36,083 nucleotides of DNA from Methylococcaceae bacterium (GTDB lineage Bacteria; Pseudomonadota; Gammaproteobacteria; Methylococcales; Methylomonadaceae). The position numbers and the translations under genes are program-made. Under the pieces are notes generated by a model. It saw only the letters and a list, made by a program, of their open reading frames with translations, had not been told where the DNA came from and made no database searches. Positions 1 through 7,611 of the stretch are shown one piece after another. Location of the stretch: positions 1 to 36,083 of the forward strand of contig JAKIVF010000023.1 of assembly GCA_021647145.1 (NCBI GenBank), read 5' to 3'. How positions within the stretch are numbered: the stretch's first letter is position 1; the number at the start of each line of letters is the position of its first letter.

Positions 1-360
1 AACTGTTTCGGGTATGTCTCCTGTTAAACTATCCGGCTTTAAATCTAGCATGAAAACCTTAGCAGAACCGCCAATAAATTTCTGCACCTCACCGCCATCT
101 GCAAAAATAAAACTGTAAACACCGACTAACCATAAAATTGAAACAATACAAGTTATGGCAAAACACTGCATTAGTACTGACAATACGTTTTTACTTCTGA
201 CCAACCCAGAATAGAATAAAGACAAGCCAGGTAAAGTCATAAACAAAACCAATGCTGTAGATGTTAATATCCAAGCAGTATTTGCCTGATTTAATTCTTC
301 TGCATAAGCAATGTTAGGCAATAATAACAAGCATAGAATTAATTTATAATTATTATTCAT
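1..360 (-). CDS. amtB: Ammonium transporter AmtB, N-terminal part (runs off left edge)
   Basis: This is the first 120 codons of an Amt/Mep/Rh ammonium channel; the rest lies beyond the window. The ATG at 358-360 opens a signal peptide (MNNNYKLILCLLLLPNIAYA) followed by EELNQANTAWIL and the first transmembrane helix, which ends in the Amt signature PGLSLFYSGLVRSKN. A second helix follows (SVLMQCFAITCIVSILWLVG). A cleaved signal peptide is typical of the E. coli AmtB type and is absent from the other Amt at 941-2203, so the two are different subtypes. It lies 17 nt downstream of a PII gene, the classic glnK-amtB pair, in which GlnK plugs the cytoplasmic pore when nitrogen is sufficient. I translated it directly from the complement. 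Confidence 0.93.
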   Translation of the reverse strand, partial: MNNNYKLILCLLLLPNIAYAEELNQANTAWILTSTALVLFMTLPGLSLFYSGLVRSKNVLSVLMQCFAITCIVSILWLVGVYSFIFADGGEVQKFIGGSAKVFMLDLKPDSLTGDIPETV

Positions 361-377
361 TTTACTATCCCTAAAAA

Positions 378-716
378 TTAAATCGCATCAGGTCCTGTTT
401 CACCCGTTCTAATTCTTATTACCTGCTCCAGATTAGAAACAAATATTTTTCCATCACCAATTTTTCCTGTGTTTGCGGCATTAATTATTGCCTCAACCGC
501 CTTCTCAAGAATCTCTTCAGCCACAGCTATTTCTAATTTGACTTTCGGTAAAAAGTCAACCACATATTCTGCTCCTCGATAAAGCTCTGTATGTCCCTTT
601 TGACGCCCAAAGCCCTTAACCTCTGTCGCTGTCACACCTGCCACACCTATTTCAGACAAGGCATCTCTAACATCATCCATTTTGAACGGTTTGATTATTG
701 CTGTTATTAATTTCAT
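378..716 (-). CDS. glnK: Nitrogen regulatory protein P-II (GlnK type), copy adjacent to amtB
   Basis: A 112-residue PII signal protein, the canonical family length. The reading frame extends 21 codons further upstream, but the ATG at 714-716 gives the standard PII start MKLITAIIKPFKMDDVRDAL and has a GGATCAGAG-like ribosome site before it. The T-loop with its uridylylation tyrosine is intact (RGAEYVVDFLPK, Tyr51), as are the C-terminal signatures GKIGDGKIFV and IRIRTGETG. The trimer senses ATP/ADP and 2-oxoglutarate; its partners are the Amt channel, GlnD, GlnE and NtrB. It forms an operon with the following amtB (17 nt gap) and is separated from the upstream amt gene by a terminator. NtrC-like sequences lie upstream, but I found no -24/-12 element. 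Confidence 0.95.
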   Translation of the reverse strand: MKLITAIIKPFKMDDVRDALSEIGVAGVTATEVKGFGRQKGHTELYRGAEYVVDFLPKVKLEIAVAEEILEKAVEAIINAANTGKIGDGKIFVSNLEQVIRIRTGETGPDAI

Positions 717-765
717 ATTATTCTCTGATCCTGTTGATATATAGTTAAGAGTCTGCCGAAGATAT

Positions 766-834
766 TGCACCACTCGCAATCACAAATGCACCAAAATATT
801 ATTCATCAGCTTATTTTGGCACTGAATTAGTGCA
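766..834 (-). promoter_or_regulatory. Cluster of NtrC-like half sites upstream of glnK-amtB
   Basis: On the minus strand 834-818 reads TGCACTAATTCAGTGCC, close to the NtrC consensus TGCAC-N7-GTGCA. Two more copies of the half site TGCACCA lie on the plus strand at 766-772 and 787-793, exactly 21 bp apart (about two helical turns). This suggests NtrC control of the second glnK-amtB pair. No GG-N10-GC (-24/-12) element fits between here and the glnK start, so the promoter type is unresolved. The resemblance is by eye and is not scored with a matrix. Confidence 0.5.
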
Positions 835-865
835 ACACTAATATAACAAATCTTTTTTTTAATGC

Positions 866-897
866 AAAAAAAAACGGATACAAATATATCCGTTTTT
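866..897 (-). terminator. Rho-independent terminator after amt
   Basis: An 11-bp stem (870-880 with 887-897, core CGGATA/TATCCG) closes a 6-nt loop and is followed on the minus strand by an uninterrupted U tract from the A run at 866-874. It ends the glnK-amt transcript and separates it from the downstream glnK-amtB pair. The T run on the plus side means it may work in both directions, although no plus-strand gene ends here. Confidence 0.85.
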
Positions 898-940
898 AAT
901 TTCCATCTAAATAACCCAGAATCTAATCTAGTCCATCTTT

Positions 941-2203
941 TTATCCTTTACTGCTATCAGTAAATTCAGGGTAGGCTTCCATTCCACATTCAGAAAAATC
1001 AACCCCATGATACTCGTCTTCTTCACTAACCCGAACACCTATAACCAACTTAATAATAAACCAGGTGATCAAACTTGCACAAAAAACAAACCCTCCAATA
1101 GTCACAATGCCTATCAATTGAGCCTTCAGCGATGCCTCAGGATTTGTAATACAAACAGCCAGCAATCCCCATATTCCAACCACCCCGTGAACTGAAGTAG
1201 CGCCCACTGGGTCATCAAGCTTTAACTTATCAATTAAAATAATTGAAAAAACTACGATTAAACCACCAATAGCTCCAATCGCAGTTGCCCATAGAGGTGT
1301 CGGTGTTAAAGGCTCAGCCGTAATTGCAACCAAGCCTGCTAAAGCACCATTTAAAGTCATTGATAAATCTGCCTTACCAAACATCATCTGTGCTGTTATT
1401 AAAGCGGCTACAACACCCCCTGCTGCTGCTGCATTTGTATTAACAAAGACCATTGCCACAGCATTTGCCTCGCCCACATCAGAGAGCTTCAGTTCCGAAC
1501 CACCATTAAAACCAAACCAACCTAACCACAATATAAAAGTTCCTAATGTAGCTAAAGGCATATTACATCCAGGAATTGGATGAATCTCTCCATTTTCACC
1601 ATATTTACCTTTACGTGCGCCCAGCAAGATAACACCTGCTACTGCTGCAGTTGCACCACACAAATGCACTACACCAGACCCTGCAAAATCAAGAAAACCT
1701 AACTCTTCCAGAAAACCACCACCCCATTTCCAATAACCCTGTAGAGGATAAATAAAACCAGTCATCACTACTGCAAAGGCTAAAAATGCCCACAATTTCA
1801 TACGCTCTGCAACCGCGCCAGATACTATAGACATTGCCGTTGCGACAAAAACTACTTGAAAAAAGAAATCGGACAAACTTGAATAGTATGTTTCACCTTT
1901 ACTAGCCAGAACTTTTTCAACCGTATGATCTTCACCTAATAAAAAACTTATACCCGGCCAAATGCTATTTACAGCTTCAGATGGATACATAATGTTATAA
2001 CCGCAGAGCATATACATCACGCAAGCAATTGCAAATAAAGCTATATTTTTAGTTAATATTTCTGTTGTATTTTTTGCCCGAACCAAGCCTGCCTCAAGCA
2101 TGGCAAAACCTGCGGCCATCCACATTACTAATGCTCCACTCATTAAAAAGTAGAACGTATCGAGTGCATAACTCAACTCTGCTATTTTATTTAAAGCTTC
2201 CAC
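941..2203 (-). CDS. amt: Ammonium transporter (Amt family, without signal peptide)
   Basis: A complete 420-residue Amt/Mep/Rh channel with about eleven transmembrane helices. Seen directly: the first-helix signature GFAMLEAGLVRAKN, the twin pore histidines in SGVVHLCGATAA and ATSVHGVVGIWG, the phenylalanine-gate region WFGFNGGSEL, and the DDPVGA loop before the second histidine. The start is a GTG at 2201-2203, preceded immediately by an in-frame TAA and by GAGAGGTGG as ribosome site; there is no earlier option. Unlike the AmtB at the left edge it has no cleavable signal peptide, so the two channels are different subtypes rather than a recent duplicate. It forms an operon with the PII gene 32 nt upstream, driven by a sigma-54-type promoter at 2621-2636, and ends at the terminator 866-897. 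Confidence 0.94.
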   Translation of the reverse strand: MEALNKIAELSYALDTFYFLMSGALVMWMAAGFAMLEAGLVRAKNTTEILTKNIALFAIACVMYMLCGYNIMYPSEAVNSIWPGISFLLGEDHTVEKVLASKGETYYSSLSDFFFQVVFVATAMSIVSGAVAERMKLWAFLAFAVVMTGFIYPLQGYWKWGGGFLEELGFLDFAGSGVVHLCGATAAVAGVILLGARKGKYGENGEIHPIPGCNMPLATLGTFILWLGWFGFNGGSELKLSDVGEANAVAMVFVNTNAAAAGGVVAALITAQMMFGKADLSMTLNGALAGLVAITAEPLTPTPLWATAIGAIGGLIVVFSIILIDKLKLDDPVGATSVHGVVGIWGLLAVCITNPEASLKAQLIGIVTIGGFVFCASLITWFIIKLVIGVRVSEEDEYHGVDFSECGMEAYPEFTDSSKG

Positions 2204-2235
2204 TTAGCCACCTCTCTCATCATCTGAATTATTAT

Positions 2236-2574
2236 TTATAATGCTTCTTCACCCGTTTCGCCAGTCCTTATACGTACAACCTGCTCTAGATTAGAAACAA
2301 AGATTTTTCCATCACCTATTTTCCCAGTATTCGCTGCTTTTGCTATTACTTCTACTGCCTGCTCGACCAACCCATCACCTACAGCAACTTCAATTTTTGC
2401 TTTCGGTAGAAAATCGACAACATATTCAGCACCGCGATACAGCTCGGTATGGCCTTTTTGCCGACCAAAACCTTTCACCTCGGTCACTGTAATCCCTGAA
2501 ACACCAATATCTGTGAGCACTTCTCGCACATCATCTAGTTTGAAGGGCTTAACAATTGCGGTTATTAATTTCAT
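2236..2574 (-). CDS. glnK: Nitrogen regulatory protein P-II (GlnK/GlnB type), copy adjacent to amt
   Basis: The second PII protein, 112 residues, beginning MKLITAIVKPFKLDDVREVL. The frame stays open further upstream, but the ATG at 2572-2574 has AGAGGA six bases before it and gives the family start. Tyr51 in RGAEYVVDFLPK and the GKIGDGKIFV and RIRTGETG signatures are intact. It differs from the other copy mainly in conservative changes, for example EVLTDIGVSGITV against DALSEIGVAGVTA. It is first in an operon with amt. A -24/-12 element at 2621-2636 puts its transcription start about 37 nt before the ATG. It could equally be named glnB; linkage to an amt gene favours glnK. Confidence 0.95.
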   Translation of the reverse strand: MKLITAIVKPFKLDDVREVLTDIGVSGITVTEVKGFGRQKGHTELYRGAEYVVDFLPKAKIEVAVGDGLVEQAVEVIAKAANTGKIGDGKIFVSNLEQVVRIRTGETGEEAL

Positions 2575-2620
2575 AAACATCCTCTTTGCAATGATAAATT
2601 GAACATACCGAATTATTCTT

Positions 2621-2636
2621 AGCATATAGTATGCCA
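2621..2636 (-). promoter_or_regulatory. Sigma-54 (-24/-12) promoter of glnK-amt
   Basis: The minus strand reads TGGCATACTATATGCT, which matches TGGCAC-N5-TTGCA with the invariant GG and GC in exact register. The predicted start is near 2611, leaving a leader of about 37 nt that contains the AGAGGA ribosome site. NtrC-like boxes lie 350-400 bp upstream. Confidence 0.8.
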
Positions 2637-3288
2637 GTCTTTATTTCCGCTAAAGAACTTCCTTCTTAGCCCGAATAATCAAAATTAAACAGTAAGCTGT
2701 CATTTAACTTAATTAAAAATACACATAAAATCTAATTAATTCATCACGATATTCGGTAGAATTCTACTATTCCAGGTTTAGTGAAAAAGCTAATAGAAAA
2801 ACCCAACAAAACTGTAGCCCTCTATAACCACAGCAAATACTCGCAAACCATTGCAAGTCAAGAACTAAACGTAACCGCCTGATCTCACTAAAAACTCAAA
2901 AAGCAGCGATCCAATATTATAAAAAAACCAACTAAATTAATAATTATAATTAAAAGCCAATAAAACAAACCACCAAGAACCAAGTGTGCACCAAAATAAA
3001 TCAACGCATCTTAATTTTGAGCCACTATGGTGCAACAATGAAATATCATATTGTTTTTATTGGCTTTATAATCTATTATCCCAACCCACCAAAACTATAT
3101 CCCAATACAACCAAAATAGAAAAATATAGACAAATTTTTATTTTATTATAACTATCAGCAGGTTATGGATAAACAGACCTTCATTGTTGCAAACTAACTA
3201 CACTTTTGTAAAGGCACCACAATGACGCTTTAAGTTGAACAAAAAACAATATATCTTCTCAATACTTTGTTTTTAAAGTGTTTATTTT
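2637..3288. promoter_or_regulatory. Divergent regulatory region with NtrC-like enhancer boxes
   Basis: This 650-bp stretch without genes lies between two divergent sigma-54 promoters. At 3018-3034 it reads TGAGCCACTATGGTGCA, a match of 5/7 plus 7/7 to the NtrC palindrome TGCACCA-N3-TGGTGCA. A second half site, TGCACCA, is at 2987-2993, with centres about 41 bp apart (four turns). The boxes are about 350-400 bp from the glnK promoter and 255-300 bp from the TorF-like gene's promoter, a workable distance for a looping activator. The rest is very AT-rich, and I see no open frame with a ribosome site in it. Confidence 0.6.
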
Positions 3289-3304
3289 TGGCTTAATTTT
3301 TGCT
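3289..3304 (+). promoter_or_regulatory. Sigma-54 (-24/-12) promoter of the TorF-like gene
   Basis: The sequence TGGCTTAATTTTTGCT has GG and GC in exact -24/-12 register and a TTGC core. It lies 35 bp before the ATG at 3339 and predicts a start near 3315. It points away from the glnK promoter at 2621-2636, so the two genes form a divergent sigma-54 pair. Confidence 0.75.
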
Positions 3305-3338
3305 TACGAAGCTTGTATCTATACAAAGTGGAGATATT

Positions 3339-4772
3339 ATGAAAAAAACCAACATTTCCGTTGCTGTTGCACTATTAGCAACAAGCTCAATTTCATTTGC
3401 AGAAGAAGATCGTTCCTTATGGGGGATCACGCCATCAGCAAGCGTAGCTCTCACAACAGACTATATCTGGCGAGGTGTTTCACAAACAAATAATGACCCA
3501 GCTATTCAAGGTTCATTTGATTTATCCCACGACTCAGGTCTTTATTTTGGGGTATGGGGGTCAAATGTCGAATTTGGCGATCAAGATACGAGTATGGAGC
3601 TAGACGTTTATGCAGGAATTTCTCGCGAAACTGACTTTGGAGGAAAACTACCCTTCGCAATAGGTTACGACCTTGGTGTATTACATTACGAGTACACAGC
3701 TTCGTCAGCTAGCGACTTTACTGAGATATATTTTGGAGGCTCCATCTCTCCTTTTGAAAATTTTAATTTTAGTACTTACTATTATTACGGTTTAAAAATA
3801 AACCATAATAGGCCTGGGGAATATACCGATATATCAGCTGACTATACATTTTTCCCTGACTCACCAGGATCTTTTACTATTCTTGCACACGGTGGCTATT
3901 ATAACCAGAAAGACACCGCAAATTTAGGTGATGATTATTGGGACTGGAAAGTCGGTATAGCAAAAAATATTGCCGGATTTAATTTTGAAGTCGCTTACTC
4001 TGACACAGATAACGAAGGCGGCGGAGGCATTTATGGAGGAAGCCAAAGCTTAAATGACGGCAGAGTAGTTGCTACTATATCAAAAACTCTTGGTGACCAC
4101 GGCCCAGGAATGATATCTGACTCTATTCACGCTAGCGCAAGTGCTGCATTAACAACTGATTATGTTTGGCGTGGTGTGTCGCAAACAAACAATGAGCCTG
4201 CTATCCAAGGATCGTTTGATGTTGCACATGATTCTGGTATCTATGTTGGCGCATGGGCATCAAGCTTTGAGTTTGAAAACCATGCTAGCATGGAGTTAGA
4301 TGTATATGGTGGCTTTTCAAGAGAAACTGACTTCGGTGGAGCTATTCCTTTTGGCTTAACCTATGATTTAGGTGCTCTACGTTATGAGTACACCTCATCC
4401 GCCAAATCAAACTTTACTGAAATATATGTTGGCGGATCAATTGCTCCCATTGAAAACCTAAATATTAGCACTTACTATTATTATGGGTTAAAAATTGAAC
4501 ACACTCACCCTGGCGAATATACTGATATGTCTCTAGATTATACTCTCCCTAAATGTATGGGGGCTCTTACAATTCTTGGACATGCTGGGTACTATAACCA
4601 AAAGCAGGGATTGGATAACTACTGGGACTGGAAAGCTGGTGTAGCCAGGGATTTTGGTCCACTTAATATAGAAGTAGCTTATACAGACACTGATGACTCA
4701 GAAGCAATCAATTCTGATGGCAGACGTCTGGATGAATCTAAAGTGGTTGCAACACTATCAGCCACTTTTTAA
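3339..4772 (+). CDS. TorF-family (TIGR02001) putative porin, internally duplicated
   Basis: An exported outer-membrane beta-barrel-type protein of 477 residues. The ATG at 3339 is chosen because TGGAG precedes it by 5 nt and it starts a clean signal peptide (MKKTNISVAVALLATSSISFA). TIGR02001/TorF proteins are usually about half this length; here two complete copies follow each other in one frame, offset by 233 residues: LTTDYIWRGVSQTNNDPAIQ near residue 38 against LTTDYVWRGVSQTNNEPAIQ near residue 271. Later landmarks (STYYYYGLKI, PGEYTD, GYYNQK, YWDWK, EVAYTDTD or its variant) also recur in order. The linker (SKTLGDHGPGMISDSIHAS) has no second signal peptide. The family is often found beside glnK-amt genes; its substrate is not established. 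Expression is probably nitrogen-controlled from the sigma-54 promoter at 3289, and a terminator follows at 4803. Confidence 0.9.
   Translation: MKKTNISVAVALLATSSISFAEEDRSLWGITPSASVALTTDYIWRGVSQTNNDPAIQGSFDLSHDSGLYFGVWGSNVEFGDQDTSMELDVYAGISRETDFGGKLPFAIGYDLGVLHYEYTASSASDFTEIYFGGSISPFENFNFSTYYYYGLKINHNRPGEYTDISADYTFFPDSPGSFTILAHGGYYNQKDTANLGDDYWDWKVGIAKNIAGFNFEVAYSDTDNEGGGGIYGGSQSLNDGRVVATISKTLGDHGPGMISDSIHASASAALTTDYVWRGVSQTNNEPAIQGSFDVAHDSGIYVGAWASSFEFENHASMELDVYGGFSRETDFGGAIPFGLTYDLGALRYEYTSSAKSNFTEIYVGGSIAPIENLNISTYYYYGLKIEHTHPGEYTDMSLDYTLPKCMGALTILGHAGYYNQKQGLDNYWDWKAGVARDFGPLNIEVAYTDTDDSEAINSDGRRLDESKVVATLSATF
3420..4769 (+). repeat. Tandem in-frame gene duplication, period 699 bp
   Basis: The first unit runs from about 3420 to 4118 and the second from about 4119 to 4769. 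Equivalent codons, such as the Thr-Thr-Asp-Tyr at 3453 and 4152, are 699 bp apart. Protein similarity is high along the whole unit, but synonymous sites differ widely, so the duplication is not recent and both halves appear to be under selection. Confidence 0.9.
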
Positions 4773-4802
4773 TCTTAATCACCCTTAGTTAAAATGGACT
4801 AT

Positions 4803-4831
4803 AAAAACGGGGCTTAATGCCCCGTTTTTTT
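4803..4831 (+). terminator. Rho-independent terminator after the TorF-like gene
   Basis: Perfect stem ACGGGGC/GCCCCGT (4807-4813 with 4819-4825) with loop TTAAT and a seven-T tract. It separates the TorF-like gene from glnA. Confidence 0.92.
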
Positions 4832-4917
4832 GCCCTATCAATAAAAAAAGTGGTAAGGTTACAAAGTTTTTCCAAAAAACAAAAAAATAATAACGAACAC
4901 AACAGGAGACAAATTAA

Positions 4918-6327
4918 ATGTCAGTAGAAAATGTGCTAAAAATGATTCAAGAAAACGATGTCAAATTTGTTGATTTTCGTTTTTGTGATACTCGCGGCAA
5001 AGAACAACACGTTACCTTCCCTGCTCATACAATTGATGAAGATACTTTTGAAGAAGGCAATATGTTTGATGGCTCTTCAGTTGCAGGCTGGAAAGGGATC
5101 AATGAATCAGATATGATTCTAATGCCAGACCCTTCAACTGCGGTTTTAGATCCATTTTTTGATGATACCACTTTAATTTTGCGTTGCGATATTATAGAAC
5201 CAAATAACATGCAAGGTTATGAACGCGACCCACGCTCAATTGCAAAAAGAGCAGAAGCCTATATGCAATCAACAGGCATTGCTGATTCTGCTTTTTTCGG
5301 CCCTGAAAATGAATTTTTTATCTTCGATGATGTTCGTTGGAATGCTGACATGGGCAGCTGTGGATACAAAGTTGATTCAGAAGAAGCTGGCTGGAACTCT
5401 GAAAAAGCTTATGAAGATGGTAATATTGGCCATCGTCCTGGCGTAAAAGGGGGTTACTTTCCAGTTCCTCCTGTTGATTCTTTGCAGGATATGCGTTCAG
5501 CAATGTGCCTAGTCTTAGAAGAAATGGGACAAACAACTGAAGTACACCATCATGAAGTAGCAACAGCTGGGCAGTGTGAAATTGGCTCTAAATTCAACAC
5601 CTTAATTAAAAAGGCTGATGAAGTTCTAGAACTAAAATATGTTGTAGCAAATATTGCCCATGCATACGGAAAAACGGCAACCTTTATGCCTAAACCGCTT
5701 GTGGGCGACAATGGAAACGGAATGCACGTTCACCAATCTCTGTTTAAAGGTGGAGAAAATCTATTCTCCGGCGACTTATATGGAGGCTTATCTGAAACTG
5801 CGCTGTTCTACATTGGCGGCATTGTCAAACATGCTAAAGCACTTAATGCCTTTGCTAACGCTTCAACCAATAGTTATAAACGTTTAGTTCCTGGTTTTGA
5901 AGCGCCTGTTATGCTCGCTTATTCTGCACGAAATCGCTCTGCTTCAATCCGTATTCCTTTTGTCAACAACCCAAAAGGTCGTCGTATTGAAGTTCGTTTT
6001 GGCGATTCTACAGCAAACCCATACCTGTGTTTTGCTGCAATGTTAATGGCTGGCTTAGATGGAATTGAAAATAAAATCCATCCTGGCGATGCAATGGATA
6101 AAGATTTATACGATTTACCTCCAGAAGAAGAAAAAGAAATTCCTCAAGTCGCCGTCTCTTTTGATGAAGCATTAAAAGCATTAGACGAAGATCGTGAATT
6201 TTTAACTCGAGGCGGTGTATTTACCGACGATTCTATTGATGGTTATATCGACTTAAAAATGGAAGAAGTTACTCGTTTGCGGATGAGTACTCACCCTGTT
6301 GAGTTTGATATGTACTACAGCTTATAA
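4918..6327 (+). CDS. glnA: Glutamine synthetase type I (GSI-beta)
   Basis: This enzyme makes glutamine from glutamate, ammonia and ATP in the cytoplasm, the entry point of the GS/GOGAT pathway; it works as a dodecamer. The 469-residue length is standard. Seen in order: the N-terminal FVDFRFCDTRGKEQHVTFP and DGSSVAGWKGI, the metal-binding FFGPENEFFIFD, GYFPVPPVD, EVHHHEVATAGQCEIG, the ATP-site region NGNGMHVHQS, the glutamate loop NRSASIRIP, and RRIEVRFGDSTANPYL. The adenylylation site is present as LYDLP with Tyr398, so GlnE control is expected. A strong AGGAG ribosome site lies 10 nt before the ATG. I find no -24/-12 promoter in the 86 bp after the upstream terminator, and a terminator follows, so glnA is transcribed apart from ntrBC. 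Confidence 0.98.
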   Translation: MSVENVLKMIQENDVKFVDFRFCDTRGKEQHVTFPAHTIDEDTFEEGNMFDGSSVAGWKGINESDMILMPDPSTAVLDPFFDDTTLILRCDIIEPNNMQGYERDPRSIAKRAEAYMQSTGIADSAFFGPENEFFIFDDVRWNADMGSCGYKVDSEEAGWNSEKAYEDGNIGHRPGVKGGYFPVPPVDSLQDMRSAMCLVLEEMGQTTEVHHHEVATAGQCEIGSKFNTLIKKADEVLELKYVVANIAHAYGKTATFMPKPLVGDNGNGMHVHQSLFKGGENLFSGDLYGGLSETALFYIGGIVKHAKALNAFANASTNSYKRLVPGFEAPVMLAYSARNRSASIRIPFVNNPKGRRIEVRFGDSTANPYLCFAAMLMAGLDGIENKIHPGDAMDKDLYDLPPEEEKEIPQVAVSFDEALKALDEDREFLTRGGVFTDDSIDGYIDLKMEEVTRLRMSTHPVEFDMYYSL

Positions 6328-6366
6328 AAAGATTATATTACTAAATCACAACAAAATACTTTAAAT

Positions 6367-6391
6367 AAACGCTCCGATATGGGGCGTTTTT
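6367..6391 (+). terminator. Rho-independent terminator after glnA
   Basis: Stem AAACGCTCC/GGGGCGTTT with one G-T pair, loop GATAT, followed by Ts. It ends the glnA transcript ahead of the independent ntrBC promoter. Confidence 0.85.
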
Positions 6392-6502
6392 CATTAACCA
6401 AGAAAGACCATTTTTACCATAGCTTCCAGGGTTGAGCCTCTCCACACCCCAAAATAGATATATAACCCCCCTCTCATATCAATTCCGATGCTATAACACA
6501 AC

Positions 6503-6518
6503 TGGCATACAAACTGCT
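6503..6518 (+). promoter_or_regulatory. Sigma-54 (-24/-12) promoter of ntrBC
   Basis: The sequence TGGCATACAAACTGCT has GG and GC in exact register; the predicted start is near 6530, about 26 nt before the ntrB ATG. This implies that NtrC activates its own operon. No convincing NtrC box is visible between the glnA terminator and this element. Confidence 0.75.
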
Positions 6519-6555
6519 GATACAATAATAACCCGACTTAACCCGAAAAATAATA

Positions 6556-7611
6556 ATGCATAAAAAGATACTCGCTCATTTAAATGAAGCTGTCTTATTA
6601 TTTAACCGTGAATTAATACTGACTTATATAAACGCAGCAGGTGAGATTTTACTGGCTGACAGTGAAAAACATCTATTGGGCTTAAGAGCCTGCGCTTTAT
6701 TTAAGCGATCAGACCCCGCATTACTGATAGACTTACAACAATGTTTAACTACATCTGAATCTCTAATCGACCGAGAGTTGAATTTAACTCACCATGAACA
6801 AGCAACTACTGTTAATTTTAGTGCTATTCCAATTTCTGAACACGGTGAACTCACTGAAATTCTAGTCGAGTTACAACAAGTCGATCGACAACTTCGCATA
6901 AGTAAAGAAGAACAACTTCTTACTCAGCAAAATACCAATAAAATGCTAGTTAAAGGACTGGCACATGAAATAAAAAATCCATTAGGTGGTATCAGAGGCG
7001 CAGCTCAATTATTAGATTATGAATTAGTAGACATTGAACTAAAAGAGTATACACAAATCATAATTCAAGAATCTGACCGGTTAACGTTGTTGATGGACAA
7101 AATGCTTGGTTCAAATAAGCCATTAATAAAAAACAATCTAAATATTCATGAAGTTTTAGAGCGCGTTAAACAATTAACGATTGTAGAAAAAGCAAACAAT
7201 ATACAGTTTATTACTGACTATGACCCTAGCATCCCTAACCTAATAGCAGATAAAAATCAGTTAATACAGGCCTTTTTAAATATTATTCAAAATGCAGTTC
7301 AAGCAATGCAACAGGAGGGAAAAATAACACTTAAAACACGTATCCGACGACACATGACAATAGGACGAAAAATCAATAAATTAGCTGTAAAAATTGACAT
7401 TATCGACAATGGCCCAGGTATCAAAAAGGAATTGATGGAACAAATTTTTTATCCTATGATCACGGGTCGAGCAGAAGGCACTGGTCTTGGCTTATCTATC
7501 GCACAATCTCTTATAAATCAACACGGTGGAATTATTGAATGTCAAAGCAAACCCGGAAAGACTACTTTTTCAATCTACCTAGCCGTGGAGACAGATCATG
7601 TCAAACCCTAA
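6556..7611 (+). CDS. glnL: Nitrogen sensor histidine kinase/phosphatase NtrB
   Basis: A soluble two-component kinase that phosphorylates or dephosphorylates NtrC in response to PII. The 351 residues are typical. An N-terminal PAS domain (about 5-120) begins LAHLNEAVLLFNRELILTYI. The dimerisation/phosphoacceptor region is VKGLAHEIKNPLGGIRGAAQ with His137. The ATP-binding domain carries the N box AFLNIIQNAVQAM, the G1 box DNGPGI and the G2 box GTGLGLSIAQSL. The start codon has only a poor ribosome site. It overlaps ntrC by 14 nt, which suggests translational coupling. It has its own sigma-54 promoter, so in this organism the genes are not simply read through from glnA. Also called ntrB. Confidence 0.95.
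   Translation: MHKKILAHLNEAVLLFNRELILTYINAAGEILLADSEKHLLGLRACALFKRSDPALLIDLQQCLTTSESLIDRELNLTHHEQATTVNFSAIPISEHGELTEILVELQQVDRQLRISKEEQLLTQQNTNKMLVKGLAHEIKNPLGGIRGAAQLLDYELVDIELKEYTQIIIQESDRLTLLMDKMLGSNKPLIKNNLNIHEVLERVKQLTIVEKANNIQFITDYDPSIPNLIADKNQLIQAFLNIIQNAVQAMQQEGKITLKTRIRRHMTIGRKINKLAVKIDIIDNGPGIKKELMEQIFYPMITGRAEGTGLGLSIAQSLINQHGGIIECQSKPGKTTFSIYLAVETDHVKP

Noticed and set aside
717..800. Sigma-54 promoter for the second glnK (TTGGTGCATTTGTGATTGC)
   Set aside because: GG and GC are three bases too far apart; sigma-54 spacing is strict.
3212..3231. A second sigma-54 candidate, AGGCACCACAATGACGC, upstream of the TorF-like gene
   Set aside because: GC is out of register by two; the element at 3289-3304 is exact and better placed.
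4832..4917. Sigma-54 promoter for glnA (GTGGTAAGGTTACAAAG)
   Set aside because: No GC at -12 in the right register; no other GG-N10-GC fits in the interval.
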